Counted from the first letter of the stretch, positions 1 to 8,631 are shown. The stretch: 64,000 bases of DNA from Winogradskyella ursingii (GCF_013403975.1 NZ_JABFDH010000002.1:124001-188000); one strand, 5' to 3'. Notes: generated from the letters alone by a model not told the origin. Numbers and translations: made by a program.

Positions 1-843
1 GTTTTTATCGACATAACTATCTTCTTCCATATCAGGAATAATGGCTTGTTGATCTCCATCTATCTCAACTGGATCCCCAAACCGAATGGCTGCACGACCA
101 TAATCATTTCCTAATTTTTTGATGTAACTTAATGCCTCTTTTACATTTTCTGCTTTCTTTTCTTGCCCTTTGCCTTCTTCTGTCATTTGTTTAACATCCG
201 GTATGAGGTCATAAACAATAGATACAGGAACATACTTAATAGGCCTTGAGCTCTGCAATTCTCCTTCTTTAATATATTTTAAAATCCCCATTTGAGGATA
301 TATAATTTTACCCGTTCTTGAGCGTGTGCCTTCTATGTTCCAGGTTAGGTGATCTCCCTCATCAATTATGGTGGAAATATAGTGGCGTAATGCTGCTTTG
401 TAAATAACATTATCCTTAAAACTTCGTCTTATAAAAATGAGTCCTGCATTATTACCAAGCTGTTTTAACCCTGGAAACGCCAAATTACTGCCTCCAAAAG
501 AATAAGGTATTGGCATCCCATAACGTGCCAGAGTGGAAATTAGAACTAATGTATCTAGATAGGTTTTGTGTGTCATGATGAAAGCTACAGAGTTTTTCTG
601 CATCAGTTTCATCAATTTTTTTATGCCTTTTGGATCTACATCAATTTTTTCACTATAAGCTCGGGAAAGTATATAATCGAATCCTTTCACCGACAATAAT
701 TTTGCCATTGGATGTTGCTGTGCGTATAGTTCTTTTATATAACTAGCACCTTGTTTTTGCACATCCTTAAAATCTAACTTTTGCTCAATAGCTATTTGCT
801 TTAAAGCTTCTTGAAATTTATGATGTTCAATAATATGATCCAT
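1..843 (-). CDS. PlsB-type glycerol-3-phosphate / lysophosphatidate acyltransferase, 3' end beyond the window
   Basis: An open frame starts with ATG at 841-843 and runs off the window edge, giving 281 visible residues. The acyltransferase signature is clear: an HX4D motif (HKTYLD, residues 92-97) holds the catalytic His and Asp, and EGTRSRTGK (about residue 173) is the glycerophosphate-binding motif of PlsB-like enzymes. Members of this family acylate glycerol-3-phosphate or lysophosphatidate at the inner membrane, the first steps towards phosphatidate and diacylglycerol. The gene starts 6 bp after the upstream hydrolase and is the fourth gene of the acyltransferase operon, so a role in supplying diacylglycerol to the WS/DGAT protein is inferred. 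It could equally be a housekeeping phospholipid enzyme. The family call is firm; the exact substrate is not. Confidence 0.85.
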   Translation of the reverse strand, partial: MDHIIEHHKFQEALKQIAIEQKLDFKDVQKQGASYIKELYAQQHPMAKLLSVKGFDYILSRAYSEKIDVDPKGIKKLMKLMQKNSVAFIMTHKTYLDTLVLISTLARYGMPIPYSFGGSNLAFPGLKQLGNNAGLIFIRRSFKDNVIYKAALRHYISTIIDEGDHLTWNIEGTRSRTGKIIYPQMGILKYIKEGELQSSRPIKYVPVSIVYDLIPDVKQMTEEGKGQEKKAENVKEALSYIKKLGNDYGRAAIRFGDPVEIDGDQQAIIPDMEEDSYVDKN

Positions 844-849
844 GACTGA

Positions 850-2031
850 TTATTTTACGACTGGCCTGATTGACTTATTATTTTTAAGCGCTTTTCTTGC
901 TTTGTTCCAAAAATTAGGATACAAAAAGCGTTCGATATTTGAGCCCACATTCCTCAATTTCTTACCTTGAATATTTGCACTGAGCATATTGGCCGTTACC
1001 AATAATACGCTTACATTGGCGCCCAATCCGGAATGGCTTCCAAATACTTCAATATTTTTTATATCCTTACGGGAGGTTTCCGCTTCCATACAATGTTTCC
1101 ATGGCACCAAACCGTCAGTCTTTGTATATATACATGTTACAGGCACAATTGGTATCGGCTCGAGTTCTGCTAAAAATCGTTCGTTTCTTTCTTTTAGTGA
1201 TTTTCCTCTAAAAAATTCCAACAGACCATAAACTGGTGTTTTCATATCCATAACTCCCCATATGGGCGAACCAATAGTTAAGATTTGTTCCACTTGATCT
1301 GGATGTCTATTTGCCATGATTTTAGCAAATATGCCACCACCACTCCAACCGACGATACTTACTTTTTCTCCATGTTTTTCATAAATATCATGTAGTTTTT
1401 CTTCTAATCGTGGTATGTAGTGCGACTTGACCATATTAAATCCCAAGTCCCATTTGTAGGTCGTAAATCCTAATGATTTCAAATATTTTCTAACAAAAGA
1501 TGTTGAATTATCATCACCTAAATAAGGAGGGATTAATAACACAGGCTTACCTTTACTTTTTATACGTTTGGGGATAAAAGGATAGAAACAATAAATTGAC
1601 GACCACTCTAACAATGATCGTGATTCCATAATCATATTGAATAATGGTGGTTGCGGAATTTTTTTATTAATTGAGGTGATTTCTTGTTTAAAACGTTCCA
1701 CAATTGAATTAGTGTATTTGATCTCCTCTTGGTCATCACCACCTGAAAGATTTTCAGCAATACCCTCCAAAATAGTTTCTAAAGTTATATAGTTTCTGCT
1801 AGATCCCAATTCTTCACAAACTAAAATGGTTTCTGCAAGTAAAAGCTCTATATTTTCATGTTCATCTTTATTAATTGCATTAATTAATATGTTGATTTCA
1901 TTCTCAAAAGGGTGTTCTATTATTTGTTTTCTCGTTAGTTCTTTAGCTTCTTTTAATGTTTTACCATTTAACATGCCCAGGGCCACTGCCAAACGTGAAA
2001 AAATTCGATATATAATTTGGGTTTCTTCCAT
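850..2031 (-). CDS. alpha/beta hydrolase (lipase/esterase-like) with helical N-terminal extension
   Basis: A 393-residue protein without signal peptide. Residues 1-150 are mostly helical and unlike any domain I recognise. Residues 160-390 form an alpha/beta-hydrolase fold: the strand VLLIPP, the nucleophile elbow GWSGG (Ser230), an acid in YTKTDG (Asp306) and a His in GSHSGLG (His333) complete a plausible triad. The GSHSGLG ending is typical of lipase-like proteins found beside wax-ester and triacylglycerol genes. It resembles PhaC-like synthases in layout, but the elbow holds Ser and not the Cys of PHA synthases, so hydrolase or acyltransferase activity on lipids is more likely. It sits 7 bp after the monoacylglycerol-lipase-like gene and 6 bp before the PlsB-like gene, so all are probably on one mRNA. 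Confidence 0.8.
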   Translation of the reverse strand: MEETQIIYRIFSRLAVALGMLNGKTLKEAKELTRKQIIEHPFENEINILINAINKDEHENIELLLAETILVCEELGSSRNYITLETILEGIAENLSGGDDQEEIKYTNSIVERFKQEITSINKKIPQPPLFNMIMESRSLLEWSSIYCFYPFIPKRIKSKGKPVLLIPPYLGDDNSTSFVRKYLKSLGFTTYKWDLGFNMVKSHYIPRLEEKLHDIYEKHGEKVSIVGWSGGGIFAKIMANRHPDQVEQILTIGSPIWGVMDMKTPVYGLLEFFRGKSLKERNERFLAELEPIPIVPVTCIYTKTDGLVPWKHCMEAETSRKDIKNIEVFGSHSGLGANVSVLLVTANMLSANIQGKKLRNVGSNIERFLYPNFWNKARKALKNNKSIRPVVK

Positions 2032-2038
2032 TGTTTAA

Positions 2039-2974
2039 TTAATCGTTTGTATGCGCTTTTAACCAATCTAACAATTCTTGCTCTACTTCTTTAGAATTGG
2101 TTTCGTTTAACATTTCGTGTCTTCCTCCTTTGTACAAATTGAAAGTGAAATCGTTAATCCCACATTTTTGGTATTGCTTTGCTACCCGTTTTACCCCTTT
2201 GCCCATTTCTCCTACTGGATCTTTATCACCGGAAAACATTAAAATAGGTAAATCTTTGGGTGTGGCATCAAATGCTTCAGGTTTATTAAGAGTTTTAGAG
2301 TTTTTAATTATATCCAAAAACACACCTAATGAAAAATCCTCTATTCTATAAGGGTCCTCCGCAAAAATATCTACTTGTTCTTGATCACTACTTATCCAAT
2401 CTAGCTTTGTTCTATTCGGTTTAAATTTTTTGTTGAATTCACCAAAAAAGAAAGATTTTAAAAAATCATTTCGTCTCGCTCTTCCTCTAAAGGCAGTCAC
2501 AGCAGAGGCGGTTACAAGTCCAATATTTCCCAGTCCCTTTATAAAACTTGCCGTCCCTGATAAAATTAATGCATCTAATTCGTCCCCATGTTGAGTGACA
2601 TATTTTCTACTTAAAAGTGATCCCATACTATGCCCGAACAATATAAATTTTGAGTTTGGATGCTCGGATTTCATAAGATTTGATAAAGCGTACATATCAC
2701 TTACACAATCCTCAAAATATTCTTTACCATCGTAATAACCAAAAAGGCGTTTAATCTCGGCTGTTTTCCCATGAGCACGGTGATCATTGGCATAAACCGA
2801 ATACCCTTCTTCTTGCAAAAGATGGGCAATGTGATCGTAACGGCCCGCATGTTCGCCTAAACCATGTGCTATTTGAACAATTCCTTGAAAAGGTATTTTG
2901 GGATTAGCATCCCACTGGTAGTAACAAATGGGTTCACCATCTGCAGATTTTAAAATATCTGTTTTATAATGCAT
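2039..2974 (-). CDS. monoacylglycerol lipase / lysophospholipase-like alpha/beta hydrolase
   Basis: A 311-residue serine hydrolase of the Hydrolase_4 family (monoglyceride lipase / PldB-like). The family landmarks are all present: HGLGEHAGRY near residue 37, ANDHRAHGK near 62, the nucleophile GHSMGS (Ser116), the acid in SGDKDP (Asp252) and the His in GGRHE (His286). These enzymes release fatty acid from monoacylglycerol or lysophospholipid. No signal peptide is seen, so it acts in the cytoplasm or on the inner membrane face. It follows the WS/DGAT gene with a 3-bp gap, which indicates translational coupling. That pairing suggests turnover of stored acylglycerols, but the substrate is inferred from family and context only. 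Confidence 0.85.
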   Translation of the reverse strand: MHYKTDILKSADGEPICYYQWDANPKIPFQGIVQIAHGLGEHAGRYDHIAHLLQEEGYSVYANDHRAHGKTAEIKRLFGYYDGKEYFEDCVSDMYALSNLMKSEHPNSKFILFGHSMGSLLSRKYVTQHGDELDALILSGTASFIKGLGNIGLVTASAVTAFRGRARRNDFLKSFFFGEFNKKFKPNRTKLDWISSDQEQVDIFAEDPYRIEDFSLGVFLDIIKNSKTLNKPEAFDATPKDLPILMFSGDKDPVGEMGKGVKRVAKQYQKCGINDFTFNLYKGGRHEMLNETNSKEVEQELLDWLKAHTND

Positions 2975-2977
2975 TTT

Positions 2978-4819
2978 TTATCTTTCTAAAAACGCGGTGA
3001 GCAACTTAATCAGTTTGGTTTTTCCTGCCGCAGTTCCCGTTAGTTTTATTCTTCCTTGTATCTGTAGTTCATCAAGCAGTAATTTGCCTTTATAAAGGGC
3101 ATAGAGTATTTCGTCTTCAATCTCTACTAATACTTTTGGATCTAAATTCTTATTTTTCTTAATTATAGCTTTAGACTTGGTCAGATCAATTTCCCATGTT
3201 TCAGTTGTTGCACCAAGTCCAACTTTTATACAATAGATGCCTTTATGTGCTTTTACTTGTTTTGGATTGTCTTTTAAAAACTTTTTTAACGTGTTAAAAA
3301 ACAATGTGCTTTTACTTTTCTTTTGTTTTGACGGTTTTGCGTTTGATTTCGTTGCTCCTAAATTCTGAATTTGTTCCTCCAACTCATTCGCCGATTCTCT
3401 TATATATCTTGAAAATACATCTGCATCTGGCATTGTTTTAGCGTCTGATGTGGTAGTAATACTTACCTGACCATTATAACTAAATGCAGCTATAATTAAA
3501 CCGAAACCATCAACTACAGGTGTTAAACCAAATATAGAAACCACCTTATGCCCATTTAAATATAACAAACCGCGAGGCCCAGGAACATTTGTGATTGTCA
3601 CATTAAAAGGTGGCCTGTGTAAATCTTTAATATTGTACTTACTGTATAAACCTGCAGCTAAATTTGCCAATCCAAAAGGTACTGCATCCGCCATTTTAGA
3701 TAGCGTTTTTGCGCCGAGTGTGTTATGTCTGGATTTCCCCAACATGGTTTGCTCTTGTATATATTCTAACCGCTCAAGTGGACTATCGATATGGGTTGCC
3801 AATTGAATCATCATATTAGAAATTTGATTGTTCATCTGTGTGCTGTTTTCTGTTCTGATCGAAATAGGCACGTTAGCGACTAAAGGATGAAGCGGCAATT
3901 TTTCTTTCTCCTGTAAATAGCGACGAATAGCACCAGCGCATATAGCCAAAATAATATCGTTAATACTGCCTCCCATAACCTTACGGAGAGCATTGATCCG
4001 ATCAAAGGATAAAATAGCCGTTCCCCAAGTTCTTTTAGCAGAGATAGATCCGTTAAAAATTGAAATCGGTACTGGAAATTTAGTTGAACTAAATTCCTTT
4101 TGAATACTAAGCCTTTTCGCTGCTCTACTTTTTATAAAACTGTAAGCCGTCTCCGCAACTGTTTTAGGAATTCTAAAAGGATTTTTTAAAAATCCATAAC
4201 CACTTTTTAGCAATAAGCTAAGCTCATCTGGCAGCGGCTCTGGGTTAAAAGGTTTAGGTTTAGAAGGTTTCTTTCCATTACCTTCCGCATCAGTATCGTA
4301 TAGTACACCCATAATACCAACGCCAGAACTACCATCTATCATTACATGGTGTACTTTAGTGACTATAGCAACAGATCCTTTTGGCACTTGAGCTATTTCA
4401 TCAATACCTTCTATAAAATGTACCGACCATAACGGTCTTCTTAAATCTAATGGAGAACTGAATAATGTCGAAGTTAGATTTCTCAACGTCTTCCAATTAG
4501 ACGGATCCGGTAATTTAATACGATTAAGATGTAAATCTAAATCGAAATTTGGATCATCTACCCAATACGGATAATCTAAATTCATCGGAACACTAAGTAA
4601 GCGTTGCCTGAACTTAGGAATAAGATGCAATTTGGAGGCTATTATGTTTTTAAAATCTTCGAATTTTAATGAACCTTCCACAATATTCAAGGAAGCGATA
4701 TGCATTGGGCTGGTGGGTGACTCAGCATACAAGAACGCAGCATCAGATCCCGAAATTTGTTGAATAGAAGCATCAAATGCATCTTGAACAATATCCTTAA
4801 TATCCATTTTTTTTGACAT
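2978..4819 (-). CDS. wax ester synthase/diacylglycerol acyltransferase (WS/DGAT) with C-terminal SCP2-like domain
   Basis: A 613-residue protein. Residues 20-485 are a WS/DGAT: the start GSDAAFLYAE...PMH, the catalytic HHVMIDG (His157, His158, Asp162, Gly163), SINDIILA (Asn287-Asp288), VANVPISIR (about 314) and the C-terminal NVPGPRG (411-417). The enzyme joins acyl-CoA to a fatty alcohol or diacylglycerol, making wax esters or triacylglycerol. Residues 505-613 follow a Lys/Ser-rich linker and resemble a sterol-carrier-protein-2 lipid-binding domain (TWEIDL, PKVLVEIED, LYKGKLLLDELQIQGRI). Typical WS/DGATs are about 450-500 residues and end before this point, so this is a fusion. The gene heads the operon with the two hydrolases and the PlsB-like enzyme. 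A palindromic operator lies 112-135 bp upstream. Confidence 0.9.
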   Translation of the reverse strand: MSKKMDIKDIVQDAFDASIQQISGSDAAFLYAESPTSPMHIASLNIVEGSLKFEDFKNIIASKLHLIPKFRQRLLSVPMNLDYPYWVDDPNFDLDLHLNRIKLPDPSNWKTLRNLTSTLFSSPLDLRRPLWSVHFIEGIDEIAQVPKGSVAIVTKVHHVMIDGSSGVGIMGVLYDTDAEGNGKKPSKPKPFNPEPLPDELSLLLKSGYGFLKNPFRIPKTVAETAYSFIKSRAAKRLSIQKEFSSTKFPVPISIFNGSISAKRTWGTAILSFDRINALRKVMGGSINDIILAICAGAIRRYLQEKEKLPLHPLVANVPISIRTENSTQMNNQISNMMIQLATHIDSPLERLEYIQEQTMLGKSRHNTLGAKTLSKMADAVPFGLANLAAGLYSKYNIKDLHRPPFNVTITNVPGPRGLLYLNGHKVVSIFGLTPVVDGFGLIIAAFSYNGQVSITTTSDAKTMPDADVFSRYIRESANELEEQIQNLGATKSNAKPSKQKKSKSTLFFNTLKKFLKDNPKQVKAHKGIYCIKVGLGATTETWEIDLTKSKAIIKKNKNLDPKVLVEIEDEILYALYKGKLLLDELQIQGRIKLTGTAAGKTKLIKLLTAFLER

Positions 4820-4930
4820 TAGCCACTCGGTTTTATAGTGTTTTCAATATTTTAATTTGACCTTTAAAATACTAAAAAACACCTATTTATTTGTTTATTT
4901 TCAAGAGTTGCAAGATACGCATTTTAACAG

Positions 4931-4954
4931 AAATACTATGCACGCATAGTATTT
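4931..4954 (-). promoter_or_regulatory. 24-bp palindromic operator upstream of the WS/DGAT operon
   Basis: Two perfect 11-bp arms flank a central AC; the core is TACTATGCACGCATAGTA (4934-4951). In gene direction a -7-like box TATCTTGC (4910-4917) begins 13 bp downstream, so a bound protein would cover the -33 region, as expected for a repressor. The same core, with one change, lies upstream of etfB at 14237-14258. It could also help end transcription of the upstream kinase gene, but the minus-strand T-run after it is short. Confidence 0.6.
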
Positions 4955-4989
4955 TTATTTTTTCAATCTACTTTAGATTAAATTTTGCG

Positions 4990-6348
4990 TTATAAAGATT
5001 TATAATTTTCGATTTTTATGTTTTCTGCTTTTAGATCAAACATTAAATTAAACAATCCAAAAAATGTTCTGTTCATATAAATGAAATGGCGGGAACCTCT
5101 GTTGGCATTCATATTTTGAGATCTCGTACCTTTGAAATAGCGCTCGCCTATGGCCGCAATTTTTTCGAAAAAGTCTATATCGGAAAAATCAAAAGTTTTT
5201 TCCCTAAAAGGTTGCGTAAAAAAGCTGAGTACATCATGAAACATTTCTGTAAAAAAAATCACTTCCTCTTTGGTGTCATCTTTTCTCAAAATTTCCAATT
5301 CCAATAATTTATTCTGAAACAACTCAGAGTTATCCAAAACTTCTTTGTTAAACAATTCAAAATAAGGGACATAAAAATCTTTAGGAATTATCTTCATACA
5401 TCCAAAATCTATCGCTATTAATTTACCATTTTCAGAAACAAGAAAGTTACCTGGATGAGGATCTGCATGCACTTTTTTTAAGGTATGTATTTGATAGAGA
5501 TAAAAATCCCATAGTGCCTGACCTAAGGTATTGGCTATTTTTGGATCAGAATTAAATTTTGCAAATTCTGAAAGGTGGATCCCTTCCATCCAATCCATGG
5601 TAATAATTTGACGTGAAGAAAATTCCTCATAATATTTTGGAAACAGAAGGTTGGGAATGTGATGGCATGCATTCACAACTTCTTTACTTTGCTCAATTTC
5701 CAACAAATAATTGGTTTCCTCCAAGAGCTTGCCTTCAACCTCTTTAAAATACACATCGGAATGCTCCCCCTTAATGTTGAACATCTTCATCGCAATAGGC
5801 TTCACCATAGCCAAATCTGATAATATGCTGTCTGCAACTCCTGGATATTGAATTTTTACGGCTAAGGTTTTTCCGTCTTTAACAGCTCGATGCACCTGAC
5901 CAATACTTGCTGCATTTATGGCTTCGGAATTAAATTCGTCAAATATTTCGGAAGGATATTTTCTAAAAGATTTTTTGAAAGTTTTACGGACTAAAGGTGC
6001 TGATAACGGTGGCACGGAAAATTGAGAAAGAGAAAACTTCTCTACATAAGCTTGAGGCAGAATATTCTTTTCCATGCTTAACATTTGTGCTAATTTTAGC
6101 GCGCTTCCTTTTAGGTTTTTTAGACTATCGTAAATATCGTTTGCGTTTGATTCGTTTAATCTTTCTTTGGCTTCGGCTTCTGGATTAACCATTTTATCGC
6201 CATAGTATTTTAGATAATTTACACCAACCTTTGCACCGGTCTGTACTAGTTTTGATGCACGTTGAATTTTACTTGTCGGTATTTTTTTTATGGTTTTCAT
6301 TTTATGCTCGCTACAGATAGAATCTTTTTTATTGAAACGATTTAGCAT
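4990..6348 (-). CDS. ABC1/UbiB-family atypical protein kinase (AarF domain)
   Basis: A 452-residue protein with the full ABC1/UbiB kinase-like core. The KxGQ-type motif reads GSALKLAQM (residues 81-89, Ala in place of the usual Gly). The Ala-rich loop is AASIGQVHRA (146-155), the lysine strand is AVKIQYPG (Lys165), the catalytic-loop equivalent is HADPHPGN (294-301) and the metal-binding DFG is at 314-316. Family members are ATPases that aid synthesis or trafficking of ubiquinone and other lipids at membranes. There is no ubi cluster here; the gene lies between a TetR regulator and the WS/DGAT operon, 36 bp after the regulator. A lipid-handling role is therefore likely but inferred. A second possible start is Met17. 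Confidence 0.85.
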   Translation of the reverse strand: MLNRFNKKDSICSEHKMKTIKKIPTSKIQRASKLVQTGAKVGVNYLKYYGDKMVNPEAEAKERLNESNANDIYDSLKNLKGSALKLAQMLSMEKNILPQAYVEKFSLSQFSVPPLSAPLVRKTFKKSFRKYPSEIFDEFNSEAINAASIGQVHRAVKDGKTLAVKIQYPGVADSILSDLAMVKPIAMKMFNIKGEHSDVYFKEVEGKLLEETNYLLEIEQSKEVVNACHHIPNLLFPKYYEEFSSRQIITMDWMEGIHLSEFAKFNSDPKIANTLGQALWDFYLYQIHTLKKVHADPHPGNFLVSENGKLIAIDFGCMKIIPKDFYVPYFELFNKEVLDNSELFQNKLLELEILRKDDTKEEVIFFTEMFHDVLSFFTQPFREKTFDFSDIDFFEKIAAIGERYFKGTRSQNMNANRGSRHFIYMNRTFFGLFNLMFDLKAENIKIENYKSL

Positions 6349-6384
6349 TAAGCTTAAAAGTTATTTTAATGCCATACGAAGCCA

Positions 6385-7035
6385 TCATTTCACTTTTTCT
6401 TTATATATAAACTTTGCTAAATCAATTATATTATGGAGCGATGTAGTATCTAACAAATCCATTGCAGTAATAATGGATTTCTCTATAAACATATCTGTTT
6501 TTTCAAAATCTTCGGATGTGTCATCAAGCCAAAATTTAAAAACAAATAAGAATTGTAACCACGCTGATTCTTTAATGGTTTTATTTTGAATGGTTTCAAT
6601 GGTATCGACATTCAGGCTAAAGGTTTCTAGATTCAAATCTTCAATAAAATCCGTAAAGCTTCGTTTTAACCTCGAAAAATCAGAAAGTGCTTGCAGTTGG
6701 TTTTCAAATCCTTTTAAACAAATCCGGATATATTCTTTATTTAAAGCTAGATTTTCAAAAAAGGTATAATATAAGCTCAGAAGCTTATCTTTTTTACTAT
6801 AACTATGATATTCCGTACTTTGTTTCAAAACCACAACAGAATTCTGAAAAAGCATAAGATATATGGTTTTCTCCAAATCCTTGAACGAAGTGAAATGCTC
6901 GTAGAACACAACATCATCAAATTGGTGTGACTTAGCAAAATCCTCAATAGAATTAGGCTTGACTTGATGCTCAACCACATCATCCATATAAAAGGCGATG
7001 ATATCCGCTTCTGAAATTTTAGTCTTTTTTGCCAT
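6385..7035 (-). CDS. TetR/AcrR-family transcriptional regulator
   Basis: A 216-residue protein with a TetR-like plan. An N-terminal three-helix DNA-binding domain (about residues 8-60, with SIEDFAKSHQFDDVVFYEHFTSFKDLEKTI in the recognition region, given here as positions 27-56) is followed by an all-helical ligand-binding domain. The HTH is more divergent than usual, so the assignment rests on overall layout as much as on sequence. It is transcribed just before the ABC1 kinase gene (36-bp gap). As the closest regulator to the palindrome upstream of the WS/DGAT operon, it is a candidate to bind that site and its twin upstream of etfB. The likely effector would be an acyl-CoA or fatty acid, by analogy with FadR/PsrA-type TetR proteins. 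Confidence 0.7.
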   Translation of the reverse strand: MAKKTKISEADIIAFYMDDVVEHQVKPNSIEDFAKSHQFDDVVFYEHFTSFKDLEKTIYLMLFQNSVVVLKQSTEYHSYSKKDKLLSLYYTFFENLALNKEYIRICLKGFENQLQALSDFSRLKRSFTDFIEDLNLETFSLNVDTIETIQNKTIKESAWLQFLFVFKFWLDDTSEDFEKTDMFIEKSIITAMDLLDTTSLHNIIDLAKFIYKEKVK

Positions 7036-7093
7036 AAGAAACTTTATGCTTAAAAATACGAAATGAACTCAGTAATACTAACATCTTTAAAAC

Positions 7094-7131
7094 AAAAAAA
7101 ACCAAGTTACACATTATATGCAACTTGGTTT
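7094..7131 (-). terminator. rho-independent terminator after the phasin-like genes
   Basis: An imperfect hairpin with AACCAAGTT and AACTTGGTT arms is followed, in minus-strand direction, by a run of T residues (plus-strand A run at 7094-7100). It lies 31 bp beyond the stop codon of the small phasin-like gene. Confidence 0.75.
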
Positions 7132-7161
7132 CTACTAACCAATCTAATCAACACTCAACAC

Positions 7162-7452
7162 TTAAGCCATAAGCTTAGTGAATCTTTTTTTGCTTAAAAG
7201 CATATGTTTTTTTACACCTGTTAGGGCATCGAAAACAAGATCTTGTTGCGTTGCCGCCAATTTTAAACTGTCTTTAATAGCTTTGTTAGCCACTGTTTGC
7301 CATTGCTCTGCAACTAATATACCTTCTGTTACAACTTCTTCGGTTGTATTAAGCGCATAACCATTTGCAGATTTTAATGTGCTTTTTGTTTTATCTATTG
7401 CTTGTACGACCATTTTTTTTGGTGCGTTAAGCATTGATTTATCTTTACTCAT
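7162..7452 (-). CDS. small phasin-like protein
   Basis: A 96-residue, lysine-rich, helical protein. Its pattern (NGYALNTTEEVVTEGILVAEQWQTVANK near residues 30-57, then AATQQDLVFDALTGVKK near 69-85) closely parallels the 90-residue protein encoded at 8651-8923 and the N-terminal part of the larger protein just upstream. Phasins coat hydrophobic storage granules through amphipathic helices; that is the nearest family resemblance, seen in the helix pattern and the Q-D-L-V-F-D/N-A-L motif near the C-terminus. No enzyme motif is present. It follows the large phasin-like gene by 42 bp, with no clear promoter between, so it is probably co-transcribed. A strong terminator follows. Confidence 0.6.
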   Translation of the reverse strand: MSKDKSMLNAPKKMVVQAIDKTKSTLKSANGYALNTTEEVVTEGILVAEQWQTVANKAIKDSLKLAATQQDLVFDALTGVKKHMLLSKKRFTKLMA

Positions 7453-7494
7453 AATTATTTATATTTTTTGTTATGAACTCAACTACCCTAAGAA

Positions 7495-8553
7495 TTAAGC
7501 AGTTCTATAACGTTCTACCCATTTTTCTAATCCTTCTGCTCCATCTTTGACAGCTACTTCAGCTTGTTTTTTCCAATCTTTAGCATCTGTATTTGCGAAT
7601 GTTGTTCCCGCCTTTTCAAGAATTGCCTCTATTTCAGAAACTTCAAGTTTTGATAGATCAGCATATGTTTTTACACCGTTATTATTAAATGTGATTTCTG
7701 TTTTTGGACCTATACCGTAGATTAATTTTAAATCATCTTGAGCAACAGTTTTTACAGCTACTTTAGTTTCGGCTTTTACTGCCTCTACTTTAGCTTTACC
7801 TTTAGCATTAATGTCAGCTACTTTTTTAGCAGCTACTTTTTTAGCTTGAGTTGGCTTTACTTCTTTAGTTGCAACTTTTGCTTCAACTTTTGCTTTTGCT
7901 TGGGTTTTTTTAGCCGTCGTTTTAGCTTTAACAGCTTTTACGTTTGCTGCTCCTTTTGCTTTTATTGCTGCTGTTGTTTTCTTAGGATTTGTTTTTGCCG
8001 CTTTTTTTGTTGATTTCTTAGCTTCTTTTTTAAGATCTGCTTTGGCGTCTTCCAATTTATTTTCAGCTTTGTTAACGATTTTTGAAGCTTGCTTTAAAAC
8101 ATCTCCTTTAAGTTCGTTAAATTTTGCCAATCCTCTAATCTTCATGTCGTCAGTTACTTTTTCAGCTTTCTGAACCATTGGGCTTTCAGATACTTTTTCA
8201 GTAATATCCTCTACTATACCAACAACCTTTCTGCTTACTGGGTTGTTAGTTACTTTAATTTTGATTTCTTCAACCATCTCAGCGTCATAACCCACTAAAT
8301 CTTTAGCTCTATCCGTCCCAGTCATAAACTGACCCTTTACAGCTTCAGCCGTGTCAAAGAACATATTGATTTGTTGTTCTCTTACTTTTTCTGACTTCTT
8401 AATTAATTTAGAAGCTAATTTTTGCCATTTTTCACCATTCTCAACAGTAGTATTTATTGCTGCTACTGATGCGTTGACTAAACTTGTATTCACTTTTTTT
8501 GCAACACTAGGCTTAATATCTTTCTTAGTTGCTTTTTTTGTCTTAGTTGCCAT
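7495..8553 (-). CDS. large phasin-like protein with Lys/Ala-rich middle and C-terminal helix-hairpin-helix domain
   Basis: A 352-residue protein starting with MATKTKK at 8553. An in-frame ATG at 8607 lies inside the promoter and was rejected; the chosen start also matches the MATKTKK start of the paralogue at 8923. Three parts are visible. Residues 25-155 are phasin-like amphipathic helices with EQQINMFFDTAEAVKGQ. Residues 165-270 are a histone H1-like Lys/Ala repeat region (AKAKVEAKVA and similar), basic and probably disordered. Residues 274-335 resemble the helix-hairpin-helix domain of predicted FEN1-like nucleases (LIYGIGPKTE, TYADLSKL, IEAILEKAG). The mix suggests a granule coat protein that also touches DNA, in the way PhaM/PhaF link PHA granules to the nucleoid. 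This is inference; the DNA-binding residues are untested. Confidence 0.6.
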   Translation of the reverse strand: MATKTKKATKKDIKPSVAKKVNTSLVNASVAAINTTVENGEKWQKLASKLIKKSEKVREQQINMFFDTAEAVKGQFMTGTDRAKDLVGYDAEMVEEIKIKVTNNPVSRKVVGIVEDITEKVSESPMVQKAEKVTDDMKIRGLAKFNELKGDVLKQASKIVNKAENKLEDAKADLKKEAKKSTKKAAKTNPKKTTAAIKAKGAANVKAVKAKTTAKKTQAKAKVEAKVATKEVKPTQAKKVAAKKVADINAKGKAKVEAVKAETKVAVKTVAQDDLKLIYGIGPKTEITFNNNGVKTYADLSKLEVSEIEAILEKAGTTFANTDAKDWKKQAEVAVKDGAEGLEKWVERYRTA

Positions 8554-8596
8554 ATTATTTTTATTTATAATTATCTTTTTAATTTTAATTCTGGTA

Positions 8597-8631
8597 CAAA
8601 CATACAATCAGTGAGTTACAAATGAGTTACA
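8597..8631 (-). promoter_or_regulatory. promoter with SARP-type direct repeats for the large phasin-like gene
   Basis: In minus-strand direction two perfect copies of TGTAACTC (8624-8631 and 8613-8620) have an 11-bp period. Exactly 8 bp later comes a perfect Bacteroidota -7 box TATGTTTG (8597-8604), about 44 bp before the chosen start codon. No -33 TTTG lies at the usual distance, as expected for an activator-dependent promoter. The twin site is at 8965-8999. Confidence 0.65.

Noticed and set aside
850..2031. PHA synthase (PhaC) in the lipid locus
   Set aside because: The nucleophile elbow is GWSGG with Ser, not the G-x-C-x-G of PHA synthases, and the N-terminal domain does not match PhaC. 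Storage of wax ester or triacylglycerol is better supported than PHA.
4931..4954. Reading the palindrome only as a terminator of the ABC1 kinase gene
   Set aside because: The minus-strand T-run after it is short and interrupted, and an almost identical sequence lies upstream of etfB, where no minus-strand gene ends. An operator explains both places better.
7738..8013. Plus-strand 91-residue frame rich in Phe, Ser and Cys
   Set aside because: It is the antisense of the Lys/Ala-rich repeat region of the phasin-like gene; the odd composition comes from that repeat.
8554..8607. Longer phasin-like product starting at ATG 8607
   Set aside because: This ATG overlaps the -7 region; the start at 8553 matches the MATKTKK start of the paralogue at 8923.
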